A stretch of DNA of 64,000 bases from Lysinibacillus alkalisoli (GTDB taxonomy: Bacteria; Bacillota; Bacilli; Bacillales_A; Planococcaceae): contig NZ_BMJT01000001.1 of assembly GCF_014643595.1 (NCBI RefSeq), forward strand, positions 248,001 through 312,000, in the 5' to 3' direction. A program made the position numbers and the translations under genes. The notes under the pieces were generated by a model. It was given only the letters and a program-made list of their open reading frames with translations, searched no databases and had not been told where the DNA came from. Shown one piece after another: positions 26,120-36,249 of the stretch (the first letter of the stretch is position 1; each line of letters begins with the position of its first letter).

Positions 26120-26617
26120 TCGTTAAGGATGTTTCATCATAGAATGTAATGGACAGTTGAAAAATTTTAGGATGTATAAGAATAAGATAAAAAAGTGCTG
26201 TACCACTTCGTAAATGTAAAGTAGTTTGATTGTTATCATTACGTTTATTTTATTTTATTTGTAAAAAAAACGCTTTTTATTAATAAAAAATAGATGATAT
26301 ATCAAGAGTACCCAAATGAGATGTAAAGAATGAGACGATAAAAATTCAAACAGAGTCGATCATTTTGATGAAGTAGCCGTTGATAAACGATTAATTTTAT
26401 ATGATTGAGCTTTGAAAAAGATACATACAGCGTTTAATTTAAGTGAGACTGATGATAGCGATTTGTCCCACATTGATGAGAAGTTACACAAGGGAGCTAA
26501 TGATGTATGCAACGTCATAGTGTATTAGCATGTTGGGCTGAATAATCATGTGATGAGATAAAATTGACACTAAAATGAGTCAGCTTCTAGAAAAACTTTT
26601 AAAGCCAAGGAGGAAAT
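26120..26617. other. Gene-free stretch with a possible decayed coding relic
   Basis: No open frame of useful length is present. On the + strand 26358-26528 reads as protein-like sequence with one internal stop (…DEVAVDKRLILYD*ALKKIHTAFNL… SHIDEKLHKGANDVCNVIVY) and no start, as in an old degraded gene. Its family is not recognised. Confidence 0.3.
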
Positions 26618-26779
26618 ATGATGTCCTATAATGCAATTTTATTTGCCTCAGTTGCAGGTATATTGTCGTTTATTCTAATAGTTGCAATAGATTCAATCCA
26701 TCCAATCTTAATAACGAACATACTATTGGGAGCCGTTGTTGGCATATTAACAGACAAAAAGAAGGAGTGTGTTTATTGA
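26618..26779 (+). CDS. Small two-helix membrane protein
   Basis: A 53-residue protein with ATG (two in a row) behind a strong AAGGAGG site. Residues about 6-24 (ILFASVAGILSFILIVAI) and 30-46 (LITNILLGAVVGILT) form two membrane helices, and the tail DKKKECVY is basic, with one cysteine. A terminator follows 19 bp after the stop, so it is a self-contained gene. I know no family for it. Similar two-helix peptides in Bacillales are often regulators of larger membrane proteins; that is only an analogy. Confidence 0.65.
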   Translation: MMSYNAILFASVAGILSFILIVAIDSIHPILITNILLGAVVGILTDKKKECVY

Positions 26780-26798
26780 AGAACGAAGTTAGCTAAAC

Positions 26799-26826
26799 GA
26801 TCGTCATTTGACGGTCTTTTTTTATT
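26799..26826 (+). terminator. Terminator of the small membrane protein gene
   Basis: GATCGTCA and TGACGGTC (one G-U pair) are followed by TTTTTTTATT. Confidence 0.75.
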
Positions 26827-26984
26827 AAAAGTTAACGACCTGCATAATGAAAATTGTGGCATCCCTCAGAGTTTAAAAAGAAAGAAAAGCAATATGTGAT
26901 TTACACATTGAAGCAGATGATTGGAAAAGTCATTTAAAAAGAGGTAAAATACGGGTTAGGGTATATAAAAGGAGGCTATTTATA

Positions 26985-27356
26985 ATGGAATATGCAGATT
27001 TATTAATCACATTGGCACATCATGATAATAATCCTAATAATGTAACAATTGCATTTACGATGGGATGGAAAGCAGCGGAAAAAGGACATAAGGCGGAGAT
27101 TTTACTATTGTCTGATGCGGTGCATTTAGCATCGCAAGGTTTTGCGGATAAAATAAATATTGGTGAGCCATTTTTACCTGTACAAGAACTCATAGAAAAG
27201 TTTATCTCGGCAGGAGGCACATTAAAAGTGTGTTCCGCTTGTATGATTCATAATGGTGTCAAAGAAGAGCAATTAATAGATGCAGCACAAGTTGTCTCAG
27301 CAGATTACGTTGTGGATGCATTAATGGGTGCTAAAAAGTCACTACAACTTAATTAA
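26985..27356 (+). CDS. DsrE-like sulfur-transfer/peroxiredoxin-type protein
   Basis: A 123-residue DsrE/DsrF-fold protein. FTMGWKAAEKGHKAEILLLSDAVHLA is the Rossmann-like N-terminal half. VCSACMIHNGV (about residues 81-91) holds the conserved cysteine that carries persulfide in this family, with a second cysteine two residues before it. It is cytosolic and probably shuttles sulfane sulfur; the partner is unknown. It is monocistronic, with AAAGGAGG before the ATG and a terminator after. It lies near the mccAB genes but is not in one operon with them. Confidence 0.8.
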   Translation: MEYADLLITLAHHDNNPNNVTIAFTMGWKAAEKGHKAEILLLSDAVHLASQGFADKINIGEPFLPVQELIEKFISAGGTLKVCSACMIHNGVKEEQLIDAAQVVSADYVVDALMGAKKSLQLN

Positions 27357-27375
27357 AAGTAGCTAGGATTAAAAG

Positions 27376-27415
27376 AAAAAATGTTAGACCGACCTCGTTC
27401 GGTTTAACATTTTTT
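27376..27415 (+). terminator. Terminator of the DsrE-like gene
   Basis: AATGTTAGACCGA and TCGGTTTAACATT form a long stem followed by TTTTTT. A close relative of this hairpin is at 61496-61535. Confidence 0.8.
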
Positions 27416-27494
27416 GATTTAGAAAGGTATGAAAATGCAACATGGTGTTCAGTATCGTATGGAATAAGCGAAAGTTATATCGCTCTCTTGGTAT

Positions 27495-28643
27495 TTAGTA
27501 AAATACCACACCAATGATAAAGCCAATGATAACTGTAACAATAGGTGGTTGTTTAGCTAAAAATACGATGAGCAGCAGCACTACAGCAAATATGACATCT
27601 TTGATACTAGTAATGGTATACCAAGTAATAGGTGTAATAAAAGCAGCGGCAAGGATACCAACAACAGCCGCATTCATACCACTTACTGCACCGCGTAATT
27701 TAGCGTTGGTACTTAATACTTGCCAAAAGGGCAAAGCACCAATAATTAATAAAAAGGCAGGCAAGAATATAGCAAAAGTAGCTAAAAGCCCGCCACTCAC
27801 ACCATAAAGTGTCGTGCCAATATATGTGGCAAAGGTAAATAATGGACCTGGCATCGCTTGGGTAATACCATACCCTGCTAAAAATGACGAGGTAGACATT
27901 AAGCCTGTTTCAACAAATTGTGTTTCGAGTAAAGGTAGTACGACATGCCCACCCCCAAAAACGAATGCTCCAGCCATATAAAATTTTTCGATTAAATAAA
28001 GCCAATCATGTTGAAAAGTGTTTGCGAGTAGTGGTAATAAAACGAGTAATCCAAAAAACAAACTCAAACAAGTGATGCCCATCTTTTTTGAGAATGCCAT
28101 ACTAGTTGTAGCAACTGTACGATTTTTTAATATGAGTTGCCCTGTAATAGCAGCAATTAAAATAATGACAATTTGTAACCAACTTGTTTGGAATAATAAC
28201 ATGGCACTGAGTGCTAATAAGGCAATAAACACGTGATGAATTGTTGGAAGTAACTTTTTACTCATATCTACAATGGCTTGTGCCACAATGGCAATTGCGA
28301 CTAATTTTAAGCCTTGAATCCAATTTAAATCAATGGTTGTATTCGTCAGAAATAACGCAAAACAGATCAAAAAAATAACAGATGGTAAAGTAAAGCCAAT
28401 AAAAGCTAATATACTGCCCACAATACCCCCACGTATTAAGCCAATCCCCATGCCAACTTGGCTCGATGCAGGGCCAGGTAAAAATTGACTTAATGCGACT
28501 AAATCAGCAAATTGTTGGTCTGTTAGCCATTTCTTTTTTTGTACATATTCTTTTTGAAAATAACCTAAATGAGCAGTCGGGCCACCAAAAGATGTACAAC
28601 CTAGTCGAAAGGCGATGAAAAAAATCTCCAGATAGTTTTTCAC
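27495..28643 (-). CDS. chrA: Chromate transporter, ChrA family (fused two-domain form)
   Basis: A 382-residue membrane protein with two CHR domains. The first opens with FRLGCTSFGGPTAHLGYFQKEYV, the family signature FGGP, and has QFLPGPASSQVGMGIG. The second repeats the pattern with VFGGGHVVLPLLE and TQAMPGPLFTF. About ten membrane helices are predicted by eye. Long ChrA proteins export chromate using the membrane potential; related ones may move other oxyanions. It is divergent from the biotin operon. The ATG follows AAGGAGATC. Confidence 0.88.
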   Translation of the reverse strand: MKNYLEIFFIAFRLGCTSFGGPTAHLGYFQKEYVQKKKWLTDQQFADLVALSQFLPGPASSQVGMGIGLIRGGIVGSILAFIGFTLPSVIFLICFALFLTNTTIDLNWIQGLKLVAIAIVAQAIVDMSKKLLPTIHHVFIALLALSAMLLFQTSWLQIVIILIAAITGQLILKNRTVATTSMAFSKKMGITCLSLFFGLLVLLPLLANTFQHDWLYLIEKFYMAGAFVFGGGHVVLPLLETQFVETGLMSTSSFLAGYGITQAMPGPLFTFATYIGTTLYGVSGGLLATFAIFLPAFLLIIGALPFWQVLSTNAKLRGAVSGMNAAVVGILAAAFITPITWYTITSIKDVIFAVVLLLIVFLAKQPPIVTVIIGFIIGVVFY

Positions 28644-28750
28644 AAATGATCTCCTTCTACACAGTAATACTTAAATGCTAATAAGTTTTTATGAGGTATG
28701 CAAGTTAAGTTATTGTAAATTCTCAAAAGTCATTTACAATAACATAGCAT

Positions 28751-28785
28751 ATGTGTTAACTTAAAAACTAAATAAGTTAACACAT
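28751..28785 (+). promoter_or_regulatory. BirA-type biotin operator before bioD
   Basis: A perfect inverted repeat, ATGTGTTAACTT (28751-28762) and AAGTTAACACAT (28774-28785), has an 11-bp spacer. The TGTTAAC...GTTAACA core fits the known BirA operator of Gram-positive bacteria. The same site occurs before bioB. Confidence 0.85.
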
Positions 28786-28803
28786 TTGAAGGGGGAGTTA
28801 ATC

Positions 28804-29487
28804 TTGCAACATTTTTGGGTTGTAGGTACAGATACAGATGTAGGAAAAACATTTGTCACCACAATATTGATGCGTACTTTTCAAAAATTTAATAAGCAAG
28901 TATTACCATTTAAACCTGTGCAAACAGGTGTATTAACAAGCGATAATGACTTATATTACTATGACACCACAATGTATGAGCGCTATAGTCAACAAACACT
29001 TTTAACAAACGACACGATGTGTTATTGCTACAAGGCACCTGCTTCGCCTCACTATGCAGCTCAACTAGAGAATGACCATATCAAACCAGAAGTAATAATA
29101 GAGCGTATACAACAGCATAGCCAGCAGTATGAGGTGATGATTTGTGAAGGAGCAGGAGGCTTGTATGTGCCATTACATAGACAACCCATCTATTATTTAC
29201 TAGACCTTGTGAAAGCATCGCAACTTGCCACAGTACTTGTCACTAAAACGGGATTAGGCACAATTAATCACACTTTGTTAGCATTGCAAGCTTTAAATAA
29301 CAACAACATTACGGTGTTCGGCATTGTTTTTAACGGCTTTGAGAATACACAATTGGAGCAGGAAAATATCGATGTTATTATTGCTCAAACACAATTGCCA
29401 TTTGCCGTCATACCGAAGTTAGCTAAAGAACAGGATCTGGAGAACCTAACGCTTGAGCAGACGACTTTATGGGAGGCATTGCGATGA
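28804..29487 (+). CDS. bioD: Dethiobiotin synthetase
   Basis: A 227-residue P-loop ligase that closes the ureido ring of dethiobiotin from 7,8-diaminopelargonate, CO2 and ATP. Walker A is [10 protein letters not shown] (residues 7-16), FKPVQTGV is the substrate loop, and [11 protein letters not shown] is the family signature. The TTG at 28804 is used because GGGGGAG sits 8 bp before it; an upstream TTG at 28786 would fall in that site and in the operator. Its stop overlaps the start of bioA. It is the first gene of a biotin operon controlled by the upstream BirA site. Confidence 0.93.
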   Translation: MQHFWVVGTDTDVGKTFVTTILMRTFQKFNKQVLPFKPVQTGVLTSDNDLYYYDTTMYERYSQQTLLTNDTMCYCYKAPASPHYAAQLENDHIKPEVIIERIQQHSQQYEVMICEGAGGLYVPLHRQPIYYLLDLVKASQLATVLVTKTGLGTINHTLLALQALNNNNITVFGIVFNGFENTQLEQENIDVIIAQTQLPFAVIPKLAKEQDLENLTLEQTTLWEALR

Positions 29488-30845
29488 TGACACAATTACA
29501 AGAAAAAGATTTGCGTTATATTTGGCATCCATGTGCTCAAATGAAAGATTATGAACAATTTCCACCTAAAGTGATTGTAAGGGGAGAAGGAGTTTGGCTT
29601 TATGATGAGCAGGGGCAACGTTATTTAGATGCTGTATCTTCTTGGTGGGTAAATTTATTTGGGCATGCTAATCAACGGTTGAGTCAAGTACTTGCTCAAC
29701 AAGCTCAAACACTTGAGCATACCATTTTTGCTAACTTTACACACTTACCCGCAATTGAAGTAGCAGAGCGTTTAGTACGCCTTACACCTCAAGGGTTAAA
29801 TAAAGTATTTTTTGCTGATAATGGTTCTGCGGCAATTGAAGTCGCTTTAAAGATGAGTTTCCAATATCATGCACAAAAAAATAAAACTAGGAAGAAACGT
29901 TTTCTAGCGTTAACAAATGCATATCACGGGGAGACGATTGGAGCGCTCTCGGTAGGTGGGGTGGATTTATATAATGAAGTGTATACACCATTATTACTAG
30001 ATACAGTACGTAGCCAAGGGCCGGATTGTTATCGTTGTCCCTTTCAACAACAACCGAGTCATTGTCAGGCACAATGTATTGAATTTGTTGAGCGAGATTT
30101 ACAGCAACATCATGAGGAGATTACGGCTGTTATTATTGAGCCTTTAATTCAAGCTGCAGCAGGCATGAAAATGTATCCTCCTATTTATTTGAAAAAATTG
30201 CGCGCATTATGCACCACATATGACGTTCACTTGATTGCTGATGAAATTGCTGTTGGTTTTGGGAGAACAGGTAGTTTATTTGCTTGTGAACAAGCAGACA
30301 TTTCACCTGATTTTCTATGTTTATCTAAAGGGATTACAGGAGGATACTTGCCATTATCTGTCGTAGTAACGACGAATGATGTTTATGAGGCTTTTTACGA
30401 TGATTATCAAACCATGAAAGCATTTTTGCATTCGCACAGTTATACGGGTAACACTTTAGCTTGCCGTATTGCACAGGAAGTTTTAACAATGTTTGAAGAC
30501 GAAAACGTGATGGATATGGTGCAGGAGAAGGGCGCTATGTTGAGGCGACAAGCGGAGACAGCTTTTTGTGATTTGCCATATGTGGGAGAGTATCGTCAAA
30601 TAGGTTTAGTAGGTGCTATTGAGTTGGTGGTAGATAAAACAACAAAGCAACCATTCCCTAGCGAAGAGCGTATTGGTTATCACATTTATAAAGAAGCATT
30701 AGAAAAAGGTTTACTCATTCGTCCGTTAGGCAATATTTTATATTTTATGCCACCTTATACGATTACAGAGGAAGAAATGACGTTTATGGTGACGACAACA
30801 AAAGACACGCTTGTTAATTTCTTTGCTGAGAGGGAATTAGTATGA
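29484..30845 (+). CDS. bioA: Adenosylmethionine--8-amino-7-oxononanoate transaminase
   Basis: A 453-residue class III PLP aminotransferase. [16 protein letters not shown] is the BioA start, [11 protein letters not shown] the substrate region, [10 protein letters not shown] the PLP-phosphate contact, [14 protein letters not shown] holds the aspartate, and Lys282 in [11 protein letters not shown] is the Schiff base. It makes 7,8-diaminopelargonate, the substrate of BioD. The ATG at 29484 overlaps the bioD stop and has GGAGG eight bases upstream. [17 protein letters not shown] (about residues 183-199) is a cysteine cluster sometimes seen in Bacillus BioA. Confidence 0.93.
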   Translation: MMTQLQEKDLRYIWHPCAQMKDYEQFPPKVIVRGEGVWLYDEQGQRYLDAVSSWWVNLFGHANQRLSQVLAQQAQTLEHTIFANFTHLPAIEVAERLVRLTPQGLNKVFFADNGSAAIEVALKMSFQYHAQKNKTRKKRFLALTNAYHGETIGALSVGGVDLYNEVYTPLLLDTVRSQGPDCYRCPFQQQPSHCQAQCIEFVERDLQQHHEEITAVIIEPLIQAAAGMKMYPPIYLKKLRALCTTYDVHLIADEIAVGFGRTGSLFACEQADISPDFLCLSKGITGGYLPLSVVVTTNDVYEAFYDDYQTMKAFLHSHSYTGNTLACRIAQEVLTMFEDENVMDMVQEKGAMLRRQAETAFCDLPYVGEYRQIGLVGAIELVVDKTTKQPFPSEERIGYHIYKEALEKGLLIRPLGNILYFMPPYTITEEEMTFMVTTTKDTLVNFFAERELV

Positions 30846-31402
30846 AAAATGTACAGACAAAACGTATGGTGTTAATTGCAATCTTTGCCGCTTTAACCGC
30901 AATAGGAGCATTTATTAAAATACCGATACCTGTTGTGCCATTTACTTTACAGATTATTGTTGTCTTTTTGGCAGGGGTATTATTGGGAAGTAAAGGAGCA
31001 TTATACAGCCAACTCGTTTATATTGCGGTCGGTTTAGCAGGCATGCCTGTCTTTAATGAAGGTGGTGGCATCATGTATATTTTTAAACCAAGCTTCGGTT
31101 ATTTATTAGGGTTTGCTTTGGCTGCTTATTGTATAGGGTGGGTTATTGAACGTATCAAACAACCACAATTTATACATTTTGTGATAGCCAATTTACTCGG
31201 TGTGTTCTGCATTTATTTAATAGGTATACCGTATCTTTATGCTATGTTGAATATATGGGTTGGTCAAACAACTTCGATAAAGTATGCGATTATGGTTGGA
31301 TTTTCCGCAGGTTTTTTTGTGGATCTTATATTAGCTTGCGTTACAGCGATATTGAGCAAACGTTTATATGATACGATTGTCCAGCGCTATATGTTAGTAT
31401 AA
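30842..31402 (+). CDS. bioY: Biotin transporter BioY (ECF S component)
   Basis: A 186-residue membrane protein with about six helices. The N-terminus [23 protein letters not shown] is the BioY signature. The middle [30 protein letters not shown] holds the substrate-binding loop. It captures biotin and works alone or with the shared ECF ATPase/EcfT module. Its start overlaps the bioA stop (ATGA), so uptake and synthesis are under one BirA site. Confidence 0.93.
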   Translation: MKNVQTKRMVLIAIFAALTAIGAFIKIPIPVVPFTLQIIVVFLAGVLLGSKGALYSQLVYIAVGLAGMPVFNEGGGIMYIFKPSFGYLLGFALAAYCIGWVIERIKQPQFIHFVIANLLGVFCIYLIGIPYLYAMLNIWVGQTTSIKYAIMVGFSAGFFVDLILACVTAILSKRLYDTIVQRYMLV

Positions 31403-31443
31403 AAAGGTTTCTCATCGTTCATACAAAATCGGCTATTTACAAG

Positions 31444-31489
31444 TTGAATGTTAATATGTAAACTTATTATATATTTAAGTTAACATATT
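31444..31489 (+). promoter_or_regulatory. bioB promoter overlapped by a second BirA-type operator
   Basis: TTGAAT (31444-31449), 17 bp, TTATAT (31467-31472). AATATGTAAACTT (31453-31465) and AAGTTAACATATT (31477-31489) form the inverted repeat, with one mismatch and the same 11-bp spacer as before bioD. It covers the -10. Confidence 0.83.
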
Positions 31490-31512
31490 GAGGGGAATAG
31501 AGGAGAGATGGT

Positions 31513-32517
31513 ATGAATTATACACAACTAGCAGAAGAAGTTATTAACGGAAAGACGATTTCAAATGAAGAAGCAATGGCAATTTTAACGGCAAGTGATG
31601 ATGATTTATTAAAAATAGTAGACGGTGCTTTTACTATTCGGAAACACTACTATGGCAAAAAAGTAAAATTAAATATGATTATGAATGCTAAGAGTGGTTA
31701 TTGTCCTGAAGACTGTGGTTATTGTTCGCAATCTTCAAAATCATCTGCACCTATTGATAAATATCCGTTTATTACAAAGGAAGAAATTTTAGCAGGGGCT
31801 AAACGTGCTTATGATAATAAAATCGGAACTTACTGTATTGTAGCTAGCGGGCGTGGACCTACACGTAAAGATGTAAATGTAGTGAGTGAAGCAGTAGAAG
31901 AAATTAAAGATAAATATGGCTTAAAGGTATGTGCTTGTTTAGGTTTGTTAAAGGAAGAGCAAGCAGAGCAATTAAAAGAAGCAGGTGTAGACCGCTATAA
32001 TCATAATTTAAATACATCAGAACGCCATCACGATTATATTACAACGTCTCACACATATCAGGATCGCGTGAATACAGTAGAAATTGCAAAAAAACATGGC
32101 ATATCACCATGTTCTGGAGCTATTATTGGTATGAAAGAAACAACAGAAGATGTGATTGATATTGCGCGTGCTTTACACCAACTTGATGCAGACTCTATCC
32201 CTGTGAACTTTTTGCATGCAATTGCTGGCACCAAGTTAGAAGGTACAGATGAGTTGAACCCTCGTTATTGCTTAAAAGTATTAGCTTTATTCCGTTATAT
32301 TAATCCTACAAAAGAAATCCGTATTTCTGGTGGGCGAGAAGTAAACCTAGGCTCCTTACAACCAATGGGTATGTTTATTGCGAATAGTATTTTTGTTGGA
32401 GATTATTTAACGACAGCAGGCCAAGAGAAAAATAGCGATTACCGCATGTTGGAAGATTTAGGATTTGAAATTGAATTTGCACCTCAAACAACAGAGAATA
32501 CATCTTGTTGTTCATAA
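31513..32517 (+). CDS. bioB: Biotin synthase
   Basis: A 334-residue radical-SAM enzyme that inserts sulfur into dethiobiotin. The cluster ligands Cys64, Cys68 and Cys71 are in [22 protein letters not shown], the GAIIGMKET loop and [11 protein letters not shown] (arginine ligand of the second cluster) are all present, and the end CCS is typical. It has its own promoter and BirA site, separate from bioDAY. No pimeloyl-chain genes (bioC/H/W/I) are in the window. Confidence 0.95.
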   Translation: MNYTQLAEEVINGKTISNEEAMAILTASDDDLLKIVDGAFTIRKHYYGKKVKLNMIMNAKSGYCPEDCGYCSQSSKSSAPIDKYPFITKEEILAGAKRAYDNKIGTYCIVASGRGPTRKDVNVVSEAVEEIKDKYGLKVCACLGLLKEEQAEQLKEAGVDRYNHNLNTSERHHDYITTSHTYQDRVNTVEIAKKHGISPCSGAIIGMKETTEDVIDIARALHQLDADSIPVNFLHAIAGTKLEGTDELNPRYCLKVLALFRYINPTKEIRISGGREVNLGSLQPMGMFIANSIFVGDYLTTAGQEKNSDYRMLEDLGFEIEFAPQTTENTSCCS

Positions 32518-32534
32518 AAGGCTAATAAAAGGTT

Positions 32535-32568
32535 GTGCATTCCTCAAGAGGGATGCACGATTTTTTAT
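32535..32568 (+). terminator. Terminator of bioB
   Basis: GTGCATTCCTC and GAGGGATGCAC (one mismatch) are followed by a T-rich run. Confidence 0.8.
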
Positions 32569-32717
32569 TCTAACATTTAGAGTAATTATCAATTAATAAT
32601 TGCTTTTAGGTGGAAAGCATTATATAGTAGATGCCTGCTTAGTTGTACAGTCTCTATAAACCCCTTGAAAAATATTGTATAATAGAAACATTACACAATT
32701 GAGGAAGGGGGAGCGTT

Positions 32718-33332
32718 ATGCGCATTACAACAAGTGCTGTACAACCTGAAAGACTGGTACAAACAGAAGAACGCAAACGTTTGCAGTTGCGTAAAGAAGC
32801 AGAAGGTGCGTATAAAAAACAAGCACAATATTTTCAACCTGCTAAAAATGCAGCATTAGCTGAGTTACAACAATTATTACAAGGGAATTCGGTCAAGGAT
32901 AAAATAGTCCAACCTAATGAGCCTAAAGTAGCGCATCTACCAAGTGAACAATTAGTTGAAGATGAGCAAAAGCCTAAAGTTAGCGATGACACACTAGCTA
33001 TTTTAGAGTCCATTAGACAGGCGGCATTAGCCCCTAAAAACCCAACTGCTCAAGATTTAAAGGTCGCAGAAAGCGCGGTTAGTCAAATTGCACAAACAAA
33101 AATTATAGAGCAAGAGAGTAAAGAGCTTGATGATACTGTCCATGTACCAGAGCGCTTTACAAAAGATGTTGTACGAGATGCACAACGAGAAACAATATTT
33201 GGGCGCAACTTAGAAGATGTTATGCATACAAGGTTGTTTAATAAAGCTATACAAACGTATGCGACAACATATCAAATGGTAGCTAATGGTTATAAGTCAT
33301 TCCAAGAGCCAAAATTTTCGCAAATAGCCTAA
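32718..33332 (+). CDS. Uncharacterised charged, partly disordered protein
   Basis: A 204-residue hydrophilic protein that I do not recognise. Residues 15-60 are basic and helical, 60-90 Pro/Glu-rich and probably disordered, 90-130 Ala/Gln-rich, and 140-204 again helical (VVRDAQRETIFGRNLEDVMHTRLFNKAIQTYATTYQMV). There is no signal peptide or membrane helix. AGGAAGGGGGAG precedes the ATG, and ybaK follows after 16 bp with its own AAGGAG, so the two are probably co-transcribed. Confidence 0.65.
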   Translation: MRITTSAVQPERLVQTEERKRLQLRKEAEGAYKKQAQYFQPAKNAALAELQQLLQGNSVKDKIVQPNEPKVAHLPSEQLVEDEQKPKVSDDTLAILESIRQAALAPKNPTAQDLKVAESAVSQIAQTKIIEQESKELDDTVHVPERFTKDVVRDAQRETIFGRNLEDVMHTRLFNKAIQTYATTYQMVANGYKSFQEPKFSQIA

Positions 33333-33348
33333 TTAAGGAGTTCTTATC

Positions 33349-33831
33349 ATGGCAAAAAAAAGATTAAAAACAAACGCAATCCGATTATTAGAACAACGTG
33401 ATATATCATTTGATGTACTAGAATACACCGTTAATGATGGAGAGATTGATGGTCTTTCGGTAGCAAATAAAATTAATATGGAACCTAAATATGTGTATAA
33501 AACATTAGTGACGTATGCAAGTCGAGATGAAGTATTTATTTTTGTGATACCTGTAACAGAAACTTTAGACTTAAAAGCCGCCGCAAAAATTGCTAAAGTA
33601 AAAAAGTTAGAGATGTTACCATTAGACGAATTATTAACAGTGACGGGTTATGTACGTGGCGGATGCTCACCTGTGGGCATGAAAAAAATGTATCCTACTA
33701 TAATTGATAAGAGTGTGGATGCATTAGATGAGATTATTGTTAGTGCAGGTAAAGTAGGATTACAATTACACATGGCTGTTGCAGATTTAATTAAAGTGAC
33801 GCATGCACAAGTTCATAAAATTACGCAATAA
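33349..33831 (+). CDS. ybaK: Cys-tRNA(Pro)/Cys-tRNA(Cys) deacylase, YbaK/EbsC family
   Basis: A 160-residue INS-domain trans-editing enzyme. MEPKYVYKTLVTYASRDEVFIFVIPV contains the conserved lysine needed for catalysis. LDLKAAAKIAKVKKLEM and GYVRGGCSPVGMKK are YbaK-family blocks. It clears cysteine wrongly loaded on tRNA-Pro. The length is normal and it is cytosolic. It is the second gene of a short unit and is followed by a terminator. Confidence 0.9.
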   Translation: MAKKRLKTNAIRLLEQRDISFDVLEYTVNDGEIDGLSVANKINMEPKYVYKTLVTYASRDEVFIFVIPVTETLDLKAAAKIAKVKKLEMLPLDELLTVTGYVRGGCSPVGMKKMYPTIIDKSVDALDEIIVSAGKVGLQLHMAVADLIKVTHAQVHKITQ

Positions 33832-33835
33832 TTAT

Positions 33836-33868
33836 GTCTCTTAAGTTTAACTTATGAGGCATTTTTTT
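33836..33868 (+). terminator. Terminator of ybaK
   Basis: TGTCTCTTAAGTT and AACTTATGAGGCA (two mismatches) are followed by TTTTTTT. Confidence 0.75.
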
Positions 33869-33942
33869 ATGAGTGAAAGGATTATAGCACAAGAAGAGAT
33901 TTCTGTTACACTATAAACAAATACTTTAGGGAGAGTGTCAGC

Positions 33943-35133
33943 ATGTCAAACATCTTAAATGCATTTTTAAACGATAATTTAAACGACTTAAAAGCGCAAG
34001 GACTATATAATGAAATTGATCCGGTTCAAGGCGCAAATGGTCCCGTTATTACAGTAAATGATAAATCATTAATTAATTTATCTTCTAATAATTACTTAGG
34101 ATTGGCTACAGATGAAGAGTTAAAAGCTGTAGCAAAATCAACAATCGAGCACTATGGTGTAGGTGCTGGTGCTGTGCGTACAATTAATGGCACATTGGAT
34201 TTACACATTAAATTAGAAGAAAAGCTAGCGGAATTTAAAGGAACAGAAGCGGCCATTAGTTATCAATCTGGTTTTAATTGTAATATGGCAGCGATTTCAG
34301 CAGTAATGGATAAAAATGATGCCATCTTATCAGACCAATTAAACCACGCTTCGATTATTGATGGTTGTCGTTTATCTAAAGCAAAAATTATTGCTTTTAA
34401 CCATTCTGATATGGATGACTTACGTGCCAAAGCAAAGGCAGCTAAAGCATCAGGTCAGTATAATAAAATTATGGTGATTACAGATGGTGTATTTTCCATG
34501 GATGGTGATATTGCTAAATTGCCAGAGATTGTAGCCATTGCCAAAGAATTTGATTTAATTACTTATGTAGACGATGCTCATGGTTCAGGTGTGATGGGTA
34601 AGGGTAAGGGCACAGTGAAGCACTTCGGTTTAGAAAATGAGATTGATTTCCAAATTGGTACACTATCTAAAGCAATTGGTGTGGTAGGTGGATATGTTGC
34701 AGGTAAGCAAAATCTTATTGATTGGTTAAAAGTACGTTCTCGTCCCTTCTTATTCTCAACAGCGCTACCACCAGCAGATGTAGCGGCTATTACAAGCGCT
34801 ATCCAAAAAATTATGGACTCAACCGCATTACATGATAAGTTATGGGACAATGGGAATTATTTAAAGGCAGGTTTGCAAAAGTTAGGCTTTGATATCGGTG
34901 CATCTGAGACACCAATTACACCGTGTATTATTGGTGATGAAACATTAACACAACAATTTTCAAAGCGTTTAATCGAAGAAGGTGTATATGCTAAGTCCAT
35001 TGTCTTTCCAACTGTTCCTAAAGGTACAGGGCGTGTGCGTAATATGCCAACAGCCGCACATACAAAACAAATGTTAGACGATGCACTTGCCATTTACGAA
35101 AAAGTAGGCAAAGAGCTAGGTGTGATTTCATAA
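33943..35133 (+). CDS. kbl: Glycine C-acetyltransferase (2-amino-3-ketobutyrate CoA ligase)
   Basis: A 396-residue alpha-oxoamine synthase. [36 protein letters not shown] and Lys243 in [12 protein letters not shown] (Schiff base) mark the family; [12 protein letters not shown] and [16 protein letters not shown] are nearer to Kbl than to BioF. It converts 2-amino-3-oxobutyrate and CoA to glycine and acetyl-CoA. The partner threonine dehydrogenase gene is at 41758. It lies 1.4 kb after bioB, and no bioF is in the window, so it might also make 8-amino-7-oxononanoate, as some Bacillus homologues are thought to do. Confidence 0.85.
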   Translation: MSNILNAFLNDNLNDLKAQGLYNEIDPVQGANGPVITVNDKSLINLSSNNYLGLATDEELKAVAKSTIEHYGVGAGAVRTINGTLDLHIKLEEKLAEFKGTEAAISYQSGFNCNMAAISAVMDKNDAILSDQLNHASIIDGCRLSKAKIIAFNHSDMDDLRAKAKAAKASGQYNKIMVITDGVFSMDGDIAKLPEIVAIAKEFDLITYVDDAHGSGVMGKGKGTVKHFGLENEIDFQIGTLSKAIGVVGGYVAGKQNLIDWLKVRSRPFLFSTALPPADVAAITSAIQKIMDSTALHDKLWDNGNYLKAGLQKLGFDIGASETPITPCIIGDETLTQQFSKRLIEEGVYAKSIVFPTVPKGTGRVRNMPTAAHTKQMLDDALAIYEKVGKELGVIS

Positions 35134-35142
35134 AAAGTATAC

Positions 35143-35175
35143 AAAGTACGCTTTTATAGCAAAGCGTACTTTTTC
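35143..35175 (+). terminator. Terminator of kbl
   Basis: AAAGTACGCTTT and AAAGCGTACTTT, a perfect 12-bp stem, are followed by TTTCT. Confidence 0.85.
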
Positions 35176-35221
35176 TATGGGATAATATAAAAGCATAAGA
35201 TGAACAAAGGGGGAGCAATAA

Positions 35222-36016
35222 ATGAAAGTAGCATGTATTCAAATGAATGTACGATATGGAAAAGTCGAAGAAAATTTTGCTAATGCAGAAAAATGGTTGC
35301 GCAAAGCGGCAGCACAAGGGGCAGAAATTGCTGTCTTACCAGAAATGTGGAACACAGGCTACGCCTTAAAAGACTTACCTAAATTAGCCGATGATAAAGG
35401 CCAACGTACGCAACAGTTTTTAAGTGAGCTATCCCAACAATTGCAGCTGCATATTGTGGGTGGGTCGGTTGCTACAGCTCAAAACGAACATTACTATAAC
35501 ACCATGTATGTATATGATAATACTGGTCAACAACAAAGTAGCTATGATAAAGCACATTTGTTTCGTTTAATGGACGAACATTTGTATTTAACAGCAGGTG
35601 AAGGCACACCTAATCGTTTTGATTTAGGTAATATTGAGGCAGGCGCGGTGATTTGTTATGATATTCGTTTTCCAGAGTGGTTACGCACACAAGCTTTATT
35701 AGGAGCAAAAGTATTGTTTGTATCAGCACAGTGGCCAACAGCACGTGTAGACCACTGGAAAGTTTTATTACAAGCGAGAGCAATTGAAAATCAATGTTTT
35801 GTCATTGCTGTCAATCGTATTAGTCATAAAGTAGAGAATTTTAATGGGTATTCTATGGTGATTGGCCCATGGGGTGAAATTTTATGGACAGGCAATGACA
35901 CAGAAGAGATGGCAATTATTGATGTGCCTTTTGAACAAGTGGATGAAGTTAGAAACCGTATCCCTGTGTATGAAGATAGAAGACCGGAGATTTATACAGA
36001 AGTGGTTAAAGATTAA
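35222..36016 (+). CDS. Nitrilase-superfamily carbon-nitrogen hydrolase (omega-amidase/MtnU-like)
   Basis: A 264-residue enzyme with the Glu-Lys-Cys triad visible: Glu41 (LPEMWNTGY), Lys110 (YDKAHLF) and Cys145 (VICYDIRFPEW). VFVSAQWP and RAIENQCFVIAVNR are further family blocks. The pattern is nearest to the omega-amidase branch that removes the amide of 2-oxoglutaramate or 2-oxosuccinamate (MtnU in B. subtilis). No methionine-salvage gene is adjacent, so the substrate is open. It is cytosolic and monocistronic, with GGGGGAG before the ATG. Confidence 0.87.
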   Translation: MKVACIQMNVRYGKVEENFANAEKWLRKAAAQGAEIAVLPEMWNTGYALKDLPKLADDKGQRTQQFLSELSQQLQLHIVGGSVATAQNEHYYNTMYVYDNTGQQQSSYDKAHLFRLMDEHLYLTAGEGTPNRFDLGNIEAGAVICYDIRFPEWLRTQALLGAKVLFVSAQWPTARVDHWKVLLQARAIENQCFVIAVNRISHKVENFNGYSMVIGPWGEILWTGNDTEEMAIIDVPFEQVDEVRNRIPVYEDRRPEIYTEVVKD

Positions 36017-36044
36017 GAAAGCGTTGTAAAAATACCTGTGATTG

Positions 36045-36095
36045 AACTGCACCCCGATTGTTAGACAGATTTAACAATGGGCGGTGTAGTTTTTA
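36045..36095 (+). terminator. Terminator of the nitrilase-family gene
   Basis: AACTGCACCCC...TTGTTA pairs with TAACAATGGG...GTGTAGTT, followed by TTTTT. Confidence 0.75.
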
Positions 36096-36249
36096 ATTAC
36101 TACCAAGAAAAGCACTCTTTGAGTTAAGAAACTTGACATAGTGTTCAAATGTAAGCGCTATCTTTTTTACGTAATGTGTATCGTTAATAAAGTCAGAAAA
36201 TACTAAAATTTCAGTAATAAGTATTGCAAATATAGGAAGGGTGAGAAGT

